From Pseudarthrobacter sp. NIBRBAC000502770 (lineage in GTDB: Bacteria > Actinomycetota > Actinomycetes > Actinomycetales > Micrococcaceae), in assembly GCF_006517815.1 (NCBI RefSeq), contig NZ_CP041198.1:744001-808000 (forward strand): a stretch of DNA of 64,000 nt, read 5' to 3'. Under the pieces are notes generated by a model. That model saw only the letters and a list, made by a program, of their open reading frames with translations, had not been told where the DNA came from and made no database searches. The stretch's first letter is position 1; the number at the start of each line of letters is the position of its first letter. A program made the position numbers and the translations under genes. Below, piece by piece: positions 45,296 through 55,300 of the stretch.

Positions 45296-46875
45296 TGCCT
45301 GATCCCGAACGCTGCCCGCGCTGCCAACAGCAGATCCGTGCGGGTGCCACCTTCTGCCCTGCCTGCGGTGCGCCGCTGCCCAACCGGGCGGCGCGCCGGA
45401 CGCGCACCCCGGATCCTGTGGTGGGCTACGACAGGAGCGGTGCCCGGGAAGCGAGCCCCACGCATGCGCCCGGGATTCCCGGTACTATCCCGGTAGTAGA
45501 AAGCCCCCCGGCAGGTCGGCCGGCGGGCACAGCACAAACGGCCACCGCGGGCAGGAACAGCCACCACGCGGGCGCCGGGCCGGGCATGACCGGCGGTTCC
45601 ACCAGGGTGGAAGCCGCTCCAGGGGGAGGAACGGGAATGGCAGTGAACCTTCAGCTTGTTCCGGCTGCGGCGGGCAAGCGGCTTGGCGCTGCCGTCATCG
45701 ACTGGCTGCCCGGGGTGGCGGTGCTGGTGGTGACGTTCGCCATCGGATTCGCCGGGATCACCCGGACCAGGAGCGGTGGCTACATTGTGTACGACACCTC
45801 ATCCCTGGTCCTCTTCGGCGGCGTTGGCCTGGGCCTCACCATGGCCTACCTCTTCGTGGTGCTCGGGCTGGAAGCCCGCACCGGCAAGACCCCCGGCAAC
45901 CTGGCCATGGGCATCTGCAGCGCGGACCAGGACGGCTACGCACCAGGCGCCGGTGCCGTCTTCCTGCGCGGCCTCATCACCGGGGCAGGCATCCTCCTGG
46001 CCCTGCCCGCGGCGGTGCTGGTAGCGGTCTTCAAATGGTTTGACGCCGCCCTGTTCATCCTCGGCCCGCTGCTCGTGGTGGGTGCCGCCTGGGCAGTGCT
46101 GGTGGTCGTGTCCAACCGATGGGACAGGAACGGCGGACTCCGGGGCTGGAACGACACCGCTGCCAAGACCCTGGTGTTCGACGTCAAGGCCGGCAGGGAC
46201 CCCATCACCACCGGCGGCATCCAGGGACCCTACAGCTTCGCGCCCCTGGACCTCCCGCCCGTGCAGCAGGTGCTCTCCCCGGTGGCCCAGTCAAACACGC
46301 CCCAAGCCCCCGCAGCACAATCTGTCGCCCGGTTCCAGGCTCCCCAGGCTTCCGCACCCCACGCGCCTGCGCCGTCGGCCACCATGCCCTCACAGACCAT
46401 GCCCTACACCTCGCCGGCATCCTTCGCGCCGCCGGCCACCCCGGCCCAGGATGCCCCCGCAGGCCACCGGGTGCCGCCACAGCACGTGGACGACGACGTC
46501 GAACGCACCCAGGTGCGCCCCGGCAACGGCGGACCCGCCCAGGTGGCCGTTCTCCGCATCCGGCTCGATGACGGCCGCGATTTCCAGCTGGACCGCAGCG
46601 TCCTGGTGGGCCGCAACCCGGTGGGGCAAGCGGGCGAACAGCACGCCCAGCTGCTGGCCGTGGACGACCCCGGCCGATCCATCTCCAAGACCCACCTGCA
46701 CCTGCTCACTGACGGTGCGGGCATCTGGGTGACGGACCGGCAGTCAACCAACGGAAGCGCCGTCACCACCCCGGACGGCCTGCGCACCCCCCTGGTGCCG
46801 GGCGTCCCCACGTTTGTTACCCCGGGATCCAGCGTGCACTTTGGAGACCGTACCTTTTACCTAGGACAGGCATGA
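45295..46875 (+). CDS. Zinc-ribbon, RDD membrane and FHA domain protein
   Basis: A 526-residue three-part protein. Residues about 5-25 form a zinc ribbon (CPRC and CPAC pairs). Residues about 118-296 form an RDD membrane domain with several helices, starting KRLGAAVIDWLPGVAVLVV and including TGKTPGNLAMGI. After a long Ala/Pro/Gln linker the C-terminal 100 residues form an FHA domain with the phosphothreonine-binding pattern VGRNP, SISKTHL and STNGS. It should recruit phosphorylated partners, most simply targets of the kinase encoded three genes downstream. The start ATG 45295 overlaps the upstream stop as TGATG; GTG 45292 is possible. The stop overlaps the phosphatase gene. Confidence 0.87.
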   Translation: MPDPERCPRCQQQIRAGATFCPACGAPLPNRAARRTRTPDPVVGYDRSGAREASPTHAPGIPGTIPVVESPPAGRPAGTAQTATAGRNSHHAGAGPGMTGGSTRVEAAPGGGTGMAVNLQLVPAAAGKRLGAAVIDWLPGVAVLVVTFAIGFAGITRTRSGGYIVYDTSSLVLFGGVGLGLTMAYLFVVLGLEARTGKTPGNLAMGICSADQDGYAPGAGAVFLRGLITGAGILLALPAAVLVAVFKWFDAALFILGPLLVVGAAWAVLVVVSNRWDRNGGLRGWNDTAAKTLVFDVKAGRDPITTGGIQGPYSFAPLDLPPVQQVLSPVAQSNTPQAPAAQSVARFQAPQASAPHAPAPSATMPSQTMPYTSPASFAPPATPAQDAPAGHRVPPQHVDDDVERTQVRPGNGGPAQVAVLRIRLDDGRDFQLDRSVLVGRNPVGQAGEQHAQLLAVDDPGRSISKTHLHLLTDGAGIWVTDRQSTNGSAVTTPDGLRTPLVPGVPTFVTPGSSVHFGDRTFYLGQA

Positions 46876-47798
46876 ACCAGCACCCCGCCAGTGTTTCCTC
46901 CACCATCCAGCCGGGGCCGGGCCTCAGCCTTACCTACGGCTACGGGACGGACAGGGGACTCCGCCGGGAGCTGAACGAGGATTCCTACATCGCCGCCGAC
47001 CCCGTCTTCGCCGTGGCTGACGGCATGGGTGGACACGAGGCCGGCGAAATCGCCAGCGGCCTGTGCGTGCGCGCCCTGGCCGAAATGCCCCAGGTCAGCA
47101 CGGGGGAGCGGAACATCACCGCCGCCCTCCTCCAGGAGTACCTGGTCCGCGCCGACGCCTCCATCCGCGAAGCCACGGGCGCCCGCGCCGGCACCACCCT
47201 TACGGGTGCCGTGGTGGTGGAGCAAATGGGCGTGCCGTACTGGCTGGTCCTGAATATTGGCGATTCCCGCACCTACCGGCTCAGCCAGGGCCGGTTCGAG
47301 CAGATCAGCGTGGACCATTCCGAGGTCCAGGAGCTCGTTGACGCCGGCGAGATTACCGCACAGGAAGCCACCGTCCACCCGCGGCGCCACGTGGTGACCC
47401 GGGCCCTGGGCACGGGCGATGAGACGGAGGCGGACTACTGGCTCCTCCCCGTGGAGGAAGGCGACCGGGTGCTGGTCTGCTCCGACGGCCTCACCGGGGA
47501 ACTGGCGGACGACGATATCCTCCGGATCCTCAGCACCGTGGCTGATCCGCAGGAGGCGGTGGACGCCCTGATCCAGGCCGCCCTGCGCAGCGGCGGCCGG
47601 GACAACGTCACGGCCATCGTGGTGGACGCCCGGAACGTAGCGCACGACGACGGCGCCGGCACCACGGCACCGCGCCACGCCCCGGTGGACGGCGACGAAG
47701 TGACGCTGCCGCGGCCCCCGGCGTCTGAGGCGGTAACGCAGCCCCTGCCCGAACCTGTGGACGCCGGCGCGGACCAGGCCGGGGAGCCTGGCCGATGA
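46872..47798 (+). CDS. PP2C-family protein Ser/Thr phosphatase
   Basis: A 308-residue PP2C/PstP-like phosphatase that removes phosphate from Ser/Thr with two metal ions. The motifs RRELNEDSYIAADPVFAVAD, DGMGGHEAGEIASG, LNIGDSRTYRL, VLVCSDGLTGELADD and GGRDNVTAIVVD hold the metal-binding Asp residues in the usual order. There is no membrane helix, unlike PstP, so it is cytoplasmic with a short acidic tail. It overlaps both neighbours by four bases (ATGA) and would reverse the kinase encoded two genes downstream. Confidence 0.93.
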   Translation: MNQHPASVSSTIQPGPGLSLTYGYGTDRGLRRELNEDSYIAADPVFAVADGMGGHEAGEIASGLCVRALAEMPQVSTGERNITAALLQEYLVRADASIREATGARAGTTLTGAVVVEQMGVPYWLVLNIGDSRTYRLSQGRFEQISVDHSEVQELVDAGEITAQEATVHPRRHVVTRALGTGDETEADYWLLPVEEGDRVLVCSDGLTGELADDDILRILSTVADPQEAVDALIQAALRSGGRDNVTAIVVDARNVAHDDGAGTTAPRHAPVDGDEVTLPRPPASEAVTQPLPEPVDAGADQAGEPGR

Positions 47799-49843
47799 CG
47801 GGCGCAAGCTACACCCCCGGCACCTGGCTGGGCATTGTCCGGTCTGGGACCGCAGTCCTCCTGGGCCCGGAGACACCGGCGGAACTCGCCGGGGCCATCT
47901 GGGACCTCCTGGGTTCCCGCCCCGAGCCACACGAGGTCCTGGCCGCCGTCACCAGCAGCTCCGGTGGGTCACTGTCCCGGATACCGTCGTTTGCCATCCT
48001 CGATTTCAACGGTTCGCTCCGGGTTTTCCTGCGCGGCGAGCTCGACCTCGCCGTGGAGCAGCCCGGCGGACCGGTGGATCTGGACGGCCGCGACGTGACC
48101 ACCTGGACTGAGCGCAGGTTCCTGGTGGCGGGTAAGTGCCGGCTGACAATCGCCGGCGGCACGGTTGCCACGGGACAGGGTGCCGGCAGTCCCGGCCGGC
48201 CGCTGGTTGAGCTGCCACTGCTTGAACTTCCTGAACTTCCGCTGCTTGAACTTCCACTGGTGGAGGGCGTGGTGCTGCTGCGGTCCCTGACCCTGGGTGC
48301 GCCGTCCGGCCCCGCCGCCGTCGTTGCTCCAGCTCCGGCTGACCGCGACGAATCGACGGGGACTCCGGCCGGTGGTGACGGCACCTTCGCCGTCAATTCT
48401 TCCGGGGAGGTGGACGGTCCCGCCGGCATCGACCAGCCCGTTGCCCCGGAAATGCCAACGGGTGGGGGCGAACCGGCCGCCGATGCGTCCGTGTGGACCG
48501 CCACTGCCATGCCGGCCGCAACCGCCGGTGACCTTCAGCAACCTGGCGCGCAGCCCGATCCGGAGTCCGCTGTGCGCCACCTTGATCCGGAAGCCACCAT
48601 TGCCCCCGGCGCGATCATCGACGCCGACGGAGAGCTTCTCGAAGAAACCGGTACCGAAGACTCGGCAGGCCTTGGGGACCCGGGACCGGAGCTGCCTGGC
48701 CCCGGTACAACCGGGCCGGAGCCAACCGCCGCGGCGGGCCACGCCGATGCCGCCCCCGCCGCGGAGGTGACCACGTCCTACGACCACCTGTGGGACCGCA
48801 CCGTGATGCGGAACATCGAGGACGCCGCCGTCCGCGAGGACCCCGATGCCGACTCCGGGCACGTGGTGCCGCAGCAACAGCCGGCGCTGGCCGCCGCCGA
48901 ACCACTGCCCGCCCTCGGGACGGCAGAAGAGGCGGCGCCGGCAGGCTCCGCCACAGAACCGGGGCCAGCGGAAGCCGGAGCAGCAGAAGCCGGGCCTGCG
49001 CCTGCAAGTCCCGGCGATGCAGCGGGACCCGGGACCGGCCGGGACGATGCCGCTGCCGGTCCGCCCCGTCCTGCGTCGGCTGGAGTCCTCATCGACTCCG
49101 TCCCCTGGCGCACCGGGGGAACAGATCCCGCCCCCGCCCGCCCCGGGGGCCAGCCAGCTGTCCAGGAACCCGCTGCCCCGGAACCCGCGCCCGTCCCGGA
49201 ACCCGCACCTGTCCAGGCTCCCGCGGCAGCCCATGGACCGCTGGCGCACCCGCCCGCCCCAGGCCAGCAGCCCGGCCCAGGCTTCGACCCTGACCACGAC
49301 GGCCAGACAGTCATGAAGAGCAGCCTCGCCGGAACCGCGGGCCCGGCCTCGAACACACCTGCCGGGCAGCAGGACGCCGGGAGTGGCCCGCTGGTGCTGG
49401 CGCGCATCTGCGCCCAGGGTCACGCCAACCCGCCTACCCGTGCCCAGTGCAGCGTCTGCGGGGGCGCCCTGTTGCCCGATGCGGTGCAGGTGGCCCGTCC
49501 CCGGCTGGGGCGGATGCGGCTTTCCACCGGAGACCTGCTGGACCTCGACCAGTCCATGGTGATCGGCCGCCAGCCGTCGGTATCCCGCGTCCAGGGCGGG
49601 GTGATGCCGCGCCTGGTGCAGGTGGCAAGCCCGGGCGGTGACATCTCGCGCTCCCACGTGGAGGTGCGGCTTGAGGGCTGGCACGTGATGCTCTGCGACC
49701 TCAAGGCCACCAACGGCACCGTCCTGGTCCGCGAAGGCCAACCGCCGCGCCGCCTCGCCCAGAACGAGATGGCCATCCTGCTTGACGGCGACATCGCCGA
49801 ACTGGGCGACAACATCTCATTGCGTTTTGAGGAGATTCCTTGA
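47795..49843 (+). CDS. Zinc-ribbon/FHA domain protein with long disordered linker
   Basis: A 682-residue protein. The first 130 residues form a folded beta-rich domain (TWLGIVRSGTAVLLGP, FNGSLRVFLRGELDLAVE) that I do not recognise. Then come a Leu/Glu/Pro repeat (residues 137-157), about 370 residues of Ala/Pro/Gly/Glu-rich disordered linker, a zinc ribbon (CAQGHANPPTRAQCSVCGG), and a C-terminal FHA domain with VIGRQP, DISRSHVEV and ATNGTVLV. The FHA residues for phosphothreonine binding are intact. Within the linker, HLWDRTVMRNIED and DHDGQTVMKSSL look like Thr phosphosites for the kinase. It is coupled to the phosphatase and kinase genes. Confidence 0.83.
   Translation: MTGASYTPGTWLGIVRSGTAVLLGPETPAELAGAIWDLLGSRPEPHEVLAAVTSSSGGSLSRIPSFAILDFNGSLRVFLRGELDLAVEQPGGPVDLDGRDVTTWTERRFLVAGKCRLTIAGGTVATGQGAGSPGRPLVELPLLELPELPLLELPLVEGVVLLRSLTLGAPSGPAAVVAPAPADRDESTGTPAGGDGTFAVNSSGEVDGPAGIDQPVAPEMPTGGGEPAADASVWTATAMPAATAGDLQQPGAQPDPESAVRHLDPEATIAPGAIIDADGELLEETGTEDSAGLGDPGPELPGPGTTGPEPTAAAGHADAAPAAEVTTSYDHLWDRTVMRNIEDAAVREDPDADSGHVVPQQQPALAAAEPLPALGTAEEAAPAGSATEPGPAEAGAAEAGPAPASPGDAAGPGTGRDDAAAGPPRPASAGVLIDSVPWRTGGTDPAPARPGGQPAVQEPAAPEPAPVPEPAPVQAPAAAHGPLAHPPAPGQQPGPGFDPDHDGQTVMKSSLAGTAGPASNTPAGQQDAGSGPLVLARICAQGHANPPTRAQCSVCGGALLPDAVQVARPRLGRMRLSTGDLLDLDQSMVIGRQPSVSRVQGGVMPRLVQVASPGGDISRSHVEVRLEGWHVMLCDLKATNGTVLVREGQPPRRLAQNEMAILLDGDIAELGDNISLRFEEIP
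48203..48265 (+). repeat. Leu-Glu-Leu-Pro low-complexity repeat
   Basis: In-frame degenerate repeat of CTTGAACTTCC within the FHA gene. It encodes residues 137-157 with the pattern (L)LELP repeated four to five times (for example PLLELPELPLLELPL). It arose by short tandem duplication and lies between the N-terminal domain and the disordered linker. Confidence 0.7.
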
Positions 49844-51606
49844 GTTCCAAACGGCCCGTTGCGCCGCCGCCCCGCATTCCGGGGTTCACCTACATCAGCC
49901 TGCTCGGTTCGGGCGGCTTTTCGGACGTCTACCTCTACGAACAGGACAGGCCGCGCCGGAAGGTGGCCGTCAAGGTACTCCTGTCCGACCTGAAGACGGA
50001 GGGTGCCCGCCGGCGCTTCGAGTCCGAGGCCAACCTCATGGCCCAGCTGTCCTCGCACCCCTACATCGTCACGATTTTCGAAGCGGAAGTAACAGACGAC
50101 GGGCACTCCTACCTGGCCATGGAGTACTGCTCCCGGCCCAGCCTGGACGTGCGGTACCGGCGCCAGCGCTTCAGCGTTGACGAAGTCCTGGCCGTCGGCA
50201 TCCAGGTGGCCTCCGCCGTCGAAACCGCCCACCGTGCCGGCATCGCCCACCGCGACATCAAACCCGCCAACATCCTGGTGACGGACTACAACCGGCCCGC
50301 GCTGACCGACTTCGGGATCTCCGGCACCCTTGCCGGGGACTCCGACGACGACTCCGGCATGTCCATTCCCTGGTCCCCGCCGGAGCAGTTCCGGGATGGC
50401 AGCGTTGACGGCGTCATGGTGGACGTGTGGGCCCTCGGCGCCACCCTGTACACCCTGCTCGCCGGCCGGTCGCCCTTCGTCATGCCAGGGGCGGACAACT
50501 CACAGCGCGAACTCATCAACCGGATCAGCAACACGCCTCTGCCCCGGCTGGGCCGTCCGGATGTGCCGGAGTCGCTGGAACTGGCCCTGGCAACCGCCAT
50601 GGCCAAGTCGCCGCAGTCCCGGTACTCCTCCGCCCACGCCTTCGCCCTCGCCCTCCAGCGCATCCAGGCAGAACTCAACCTCTCCGTGACGCCCTTCGAG
50701 GTCCTTGAGGAACCCCAGCAGGAGGAGGGCCATCCGGACGACGGCACGGAGGAAACGCGCGTCCGCAGCATCGCCGCCATTGATCCCGAGCGCACCGGAA
50801 GCGCGCCCACCTTCCCGGCCCGCACCCGCCCCAGCGCACCCGGTGCCGGGACCGATGCCACGGGACGCCGCGACGGCGCCGTCCCGCCGTCGTCCTTCAC
50901 GCCCGCCGGCCCCGGCCAATGGCGGCCGGCCCCCGCCGTGCCCTCCATCCCGGCGGGTGCCGCTGGAACGGATGGCCACGGAGCACGCGCGGCCGACGGC
51001 GGCGGCCAGGGGGAGTGGGCCCAGTCCACCGTCTTGCGCGGCAGCCCGGGCACGGCGAACTATGGTGCCCCGGTAAGGGACGACGCCGGGCCTGACACCT
51101 ACACCGCCGACGCAACCGTGCACCGGCCCGTGAACGTGGACCAGCCCCAGGCGGAGCCGGCGCCAGACCATGGCAAGCGCAACCTTTGGCTCGCGCTGGC
51201 AGGCGGAACCCTTTTGGCCCTGGCGGCGGTGGTGGGCATCGTGGTGGCCAACACTGCCACCGGGACGCCCAAAGCGGTGGAAACCCAGCAGGCCAGCAAG
51301 CCGCCGGCGGACGCGGTGGACAGCGGGACCGTCCCCAGTGTTGAAGGCCTCTCGGCAGCACGAAAGCCCGAAGATCCAAACACCATCATCTTCTCCTGGA
51401 CCAACCCCCAGCCCAGGGAGGGTGACTCATACAAGTACCGCTCCAAATCCGCCAAGGCGGACGGGCCCTACGAAACCACGAAAGTACCGAAGACTTTTGT
51501 TTCCGGGTTCGGCCCGACTCCCATTTGCCTGGAAGTGATCCTGGTGCGGGCCGACGGCAGCGCCTCGCCGGAAGGCCCGGACTCCATCGCTTGCCTGCAG
51601 GACTAG
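49840..51606 (+). CDS. Membrane-anchored Ser/Thr protein kinase
   Basis: A 588-residue kinase. The glycine loop is LLGSGGFSDVYLYEQ, the ATP lysine is K45 (VAVKVLL), the catalytic loop is HRDIKPANIL with D139, and the metal Asp is D157 in LTDFGIS; all are intact. A disordered juxtamembrane region (about residues 290-445) leads to one helix (LWLALAGGTLLALAAVVGIV, residues 449-470). The extracellular domain of about 110 residues is FN3-like (IIFSWTNPQPREGDSYKYR), not the PASTA repeats of PknB. It should sense something outside and phosphorylate the FHA-domain proteins encoded around it. TTG 49840 overlaps the previous stop and follows GAGGAG. Confidence 0.92.
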   Translation: MSSKRPVAPPPRIPGFTYISLLGSGGFSDVYLYEQDRPRRKVAVKVLLSDLKTEGARRRFESEANLMAQLSSHPYIVTIFEAEVTDDGHSYLAMEYCSRPSLDVRYRRQRFSVDEVLAVGIQVASAVETAHRAGIAHRDIKPANILVTDYNRPALTDFGISGTLAGDSDDDSGMSIPWSPPEQFRDGSVDGVMVDVWALGATLYTLLAGRSPFVMPGADNSQRELINRISNTPLPRLGRPDVPESLELALATAMAKSPQSRYSSAHAFALALQRIQAELNLSVTPFEVLEEPQQEEGHPDDGTEETRVRSIAAIDPERTGSAPTFPARTRPSAPGAGTDATGRRDGAVPPSSFTPAGPGQWRPAPAVPSIPAGAAGTDGHGARAADGGGQGEWAQSTVLRGSPGTANYGAPVRDDAGPDTYTADATVHRPVNVDQPQAEPAPDHGKRNLWLALAGGTLLALAAVVGIVVANTATGTPKAVETQQASKPPADAVDSGTVPSVEGLSAARKPEDPNTIIFSWTNPQPREGDSYKYRSKSAKADGPYETTKVPKTFVSGFGPTPICLEVILVRADGSASPEGPDSIACLQD

Positions 51607-51651
51607 CCAGCTGATGACGCAAACACATTGCCCACTGAGGAGGCACAGATC

Positions 51652-52356
51652 ATGGGGGATCTAGCAATAGATTTCTGTGGCGAATGGTACGAGCCATCGG
51701 ACGAGGACATCTTCAATATCGGCCGCGAAGGCGACCTTGAAGTGGACGACAACCCGTACCTGCACCGGCAGTTCCTGCAGGTGGCCCGTTACGACGGCAT
51801 CTGGTGGCTCAGCAACGTGGGCAGCATGTTGTCCGCCACCGTGGCTGACGCCTCCGGCGGCATGCAGGCATGGTTGTCGCCCGGGGCCCGGATTCCGCTG
51901 GTGTTCAGCCACACCAACGTCATCTTCACGGCCGGGCCCACCACCTACGAGTTCGCCGTGCACCTGAAGACGCCGTCCTTCCGGCAGGAAGCCCGGGACG
52001 GCGCCAGCAGCGGCGACACCACCATCGGCCCCGTGGTCTTCACCGACGCCCAGAAGGCACTGATCGTCGCCCTCGCCGAGCCGGTGCTCCGGCGCGAAGG
52101 CACCGGCTTCAGCACCATCCCGTCCTCGGCGGCCGCCGCCAAGACCCTGGGCTGGGCGCTGACCCGCTTCAACCGCAAACTGGACAACGTCTGCGACAAG
52201 CTGGACCGCGTTGGCGTGGTGGGCCTGCGCGGAGGCGGCGGGAAGCTCGCCACCAACCGCCGCGCACGGTTGGTGGAACACGCCGTCACCACCCACCTGG
52301 TGACCCCCGATGACCTGTACCTGCTCGAAAAGATGAGGGGCGTGGACGAAGGATGA
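51652..52356 (+). CDS. FHA-like/winged-helix protein of the surface-secretion operon
   Basis: A 234-residue protein. The N-terminal half (DIFNIGREGDLEVDDNPYLH, then RQFLQVARYDGIWWLSNVGS) has the strand order of an FHA domain with IGREGD and a His in LHRQF, but lacks the classical Ser-Arg-His/Asn-Gly set, so phosphopeptide binding is uncertain. The C-terminal half (TDAQKALIVALAEPVLRREG onward) looks like a helical winged-helix domain. I know no named family. A GAGGAGG site eight bases before ATG 51652 decides the start over the in-frame codon at 51628. It is coupled by ATGA overlap to the FtsK-like gene and probably works with that ATPase. Confidence 0.75.
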   Translation: MGDLAIDFCGEWYEPSDEDIFNIGREGDLEVDDNPYLHRQFLQVARYDGIWWLSNVGSMLSATVADASGGMQAWLSPGARIPLVFSHTNVIFTAGPTTYEFAVHLKTPSFRQEARDGASSGDTTIGPVVFTDAQKALIVALAEPVLRREGTGFSTIPSSAAAAKTLGWALTRFNRKLDNVCDKLDRVGVVGLRGGGGKLATNRRARLVEHAVTTHLVTPDDLYLLEKMRGVDEG

Positions 52357-55300
52357 GGATCCGGCTGACACTCCGCCGCGAACCCGCCGACGCCAGGGAC
52401 CTGGCTGTCACGGTGGACGGCCTGGCTACCGTGGCCGACATCGCCACCGTGCTCTGGTCGGCCGACCCCGACCGCAAGGGCACGCCTGTGCCGGACAACC
52501 TTTCCCTGCGCATCGACGAAGCCTTCGTGGGCGCCGGCATCACCGGAAACATCCTGGCCCGTGAGGACAACCTCCTCGAGTCGGGCCTGCGCCCGGGCTC
52601 CGTGGTCTCGCTGGCCCAGGTCAGCGAACAATTCCATGAGCCCGGTGCCGGCCGTGGGCCTGCCGCGGCCACGCTGCGCGTGTTGTCCGGGCCCGACGCC
52701 GGCCGCGAATTTTCGCTGCCCAGCGGCACCAGCTACATCGGCCGGGACCGGGACGTGGACATCCGCCTGACGGATCCGCTCACCTCCAAGCGGCACGCCC
52801 GGATCACGGTGGGCGAAAGCATCGAGATCGTGGACACCAACTCCGCCAACGGCCTCCTGATGGACGGGCTGCCCGTCACCCGCGCCACCCTGAACTCATC
52901 GGACACGGTGACCCTGGGGGACACCACCGTCACCGTGGTGCCGCTGGGGCACAACCACGCGGCAGCGCCGACGTCGCCCCTGGTGGACTTCAACCGCTCC
53001 CCGCGGGTGGTGCCCCGCTTCGACGTGCCCAAGCGCGTCCTCCCTGCCGGGCCCAAGCGGCCGGAGGACCAGCCGTTCCCGTACATCATGCTGGTGGCGC
53101 CCCTGATGATGGGCGCGGTCATCTTCGCGGTCACCCAGAACGTGCTCTCCATGGTGTTCATGCTGATGATGCCCCTGTTCATCGTGGGCCATTACGTTGA
53201 CACCAGGATGCGGACGCGGAAGCAGCAGAAGGAACAGCTCAAGCAGTTCCGCGCCTCCATGGCCGCGTTCCGGCAGGACCTGACCGAACTGCAGCAGGTG
53301 GAACGGGCGGTCCGGCTCCAGGAAGCACCGTCCGTCAGCGACACCGTGGATGCCATCTACAAGCTGGGGCCTTTGCTGTGGACGCACCGGCCCGAGCACT
53401 CCTCCTTCCTGGGCCTGCGCTTTGGACTGGGGACCGCGCCGTCGCGGGTCCCGCTGGAAGAGCCGTCCAACAATGACACCGAGGTCCAGTACGCCCGCGA
53501 AATCCAGGACTGCATCAAACAGTTCAGCGAGATCGAGGGCGTCCCCGTGGTCTCCCAGCTGCGCACCTCCGGCGCCCTGGGCATCGCGGGTGCCCGCGGC
53601 CTGGTGGACGATGTTGCCCGCGGCATGGTGCTGCAGCTCGTCGGGCTGCATTCACCCGCCGAGGTGGTCCTGACGGCCATTACGTCCGCCCAGTCCCGCG
53701 AACGCTGGAACTGGCTGCAGTGGCTGCCGCACGTGGGCTCGGGGCACAGCCCGCTGGGCGGGGACCACCTGGCCGCCGGCTCGGCCGGCGGTTCGTCCCT
53801 GCTGGCCCGGCTTGAGGACCTGGTGGATGCCCGCGAAGCGGCGGCGAAGCGGACCGCCCCGGACCTCCGCCCCGGCATCGACCCCGCCAAGCATGAACTC
53901 GAAGAGCCGGTCCTTCCGTCGGTGCTGGTCATCGTGGAGGACGACGCTCCCGTGGACCGCGGCCGGCTGACCCGGCTGGCGGAACGCGGGCCCGACTCCG
54001 GCGTACACGTCCTATGGGTGGCCACCGACATCCAGGCCCTCCCGGCCGCCTGCCGCGACTTCATGGTGGTGGACGGCGACCACGGGACCACCACCGGCCA
54101 GGTGCGCCTGGGCCGCCACACGTATCCGGTCAGCTGTGAAAGCGTGGATGCGGAGCTCGCCGCCCAGCTGGCCCGGATGCTGGCCCCCGTGGTGGATGTG
54201 GGCAAGCCTGTCAACGACGACTCCGACCTGCCCCGTGCAGTGTCCTACGCGACGCTGATCGGCAAGGATTTCCTGGACAACCCGCAGTCGGTGGCCGAGC
54301 GCTGGACGGAAAACAACTCCGTGCATGCCACCGCCGTGGCGAACCGCAAGGACAACGGCACGCTCCGGGCCCTGGTGGGGTCCAAGGGCATCGAGCCGCT
54401 GTACCTGGACCTGAAGAACGAGGGGCCGCACGCGTTGGTGGGCGGCACCACCGGCGCCGGCAAGTCCGAGTTCCTGCAGTCCTGGGTCATGGGCATGGCC
54501 GCCGCCTACAGCCCGGACCGGGTCAGCTTCCTGTTCGTGGATTACAAGGGCGGCGCCGCATTCGCGGACTGCATCAACCTGCCGCACACCGTCGGGCTTG
54601 TCACCGACCTGTCTCCGCACCTGGTCCGCCGGGCCCTGACGTCGCTGCGCGCGGAGCTGCACTACCGTGAGCAGCTGCTGAACCGGAAGAAGGCCAAGGA
54701 CCTGCTGGCCCTGCAGCGCGAAGCAGACCCCGAAGCCCCGCCGTACCTGATCATCATCGTGGACGAGTTCGCCGCCCTCGCCAACGATGTTCCGGAGTTC
54801 GTGGACGGCGTGGTGGACGTGGCCGCCCGCGGCCGCTCCCTGGGCCTGCACCTGATCCTTGCAACCCAGCGGCCGGCCGGCGTCATCAAGGACAACCTGC
54901 GCGCCAACACCAACCTCCGCGTGGCCCTTCGCATGGCCGATGAGGATGACGCTACGGACATCCTCGGCGTCCCGGACGCCGCCTACTTCGACCCCGCCAT
55001 CCCGGGCCGCGGCGCCGCCAAGACCGGGCCGGGCCGCATCCAGGGGTTCCAGACCGGCTATGCCGGCGGCTGGACCACCGACAAGCCGCAGCGGCCCCAG
55101 ATCGACATCGTGGAAATGGCCTTCGGCTCAGGTCCCAGCTGGGAAGCGCCGGCCCCTGACAAGCCTGTTGTCCAGGAACCGGCGGGACCCAACGACATCG
55201 CCAGGATGACCTCCACCATCGTCCACGCAGCGGACACCCTGGCCATCCAGCCGCCCCGCAGGCCATGGCTGGACGAACTGGCCAAGACCTACGATTTCTC

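Noticed and set aside
49840..51606. PknB orthologue with PASTA repeats
   Set aside because: The extracellular part is a single FN3-like domain; no PASTA pattern is present, and rodA/pbpA are not neighbours.
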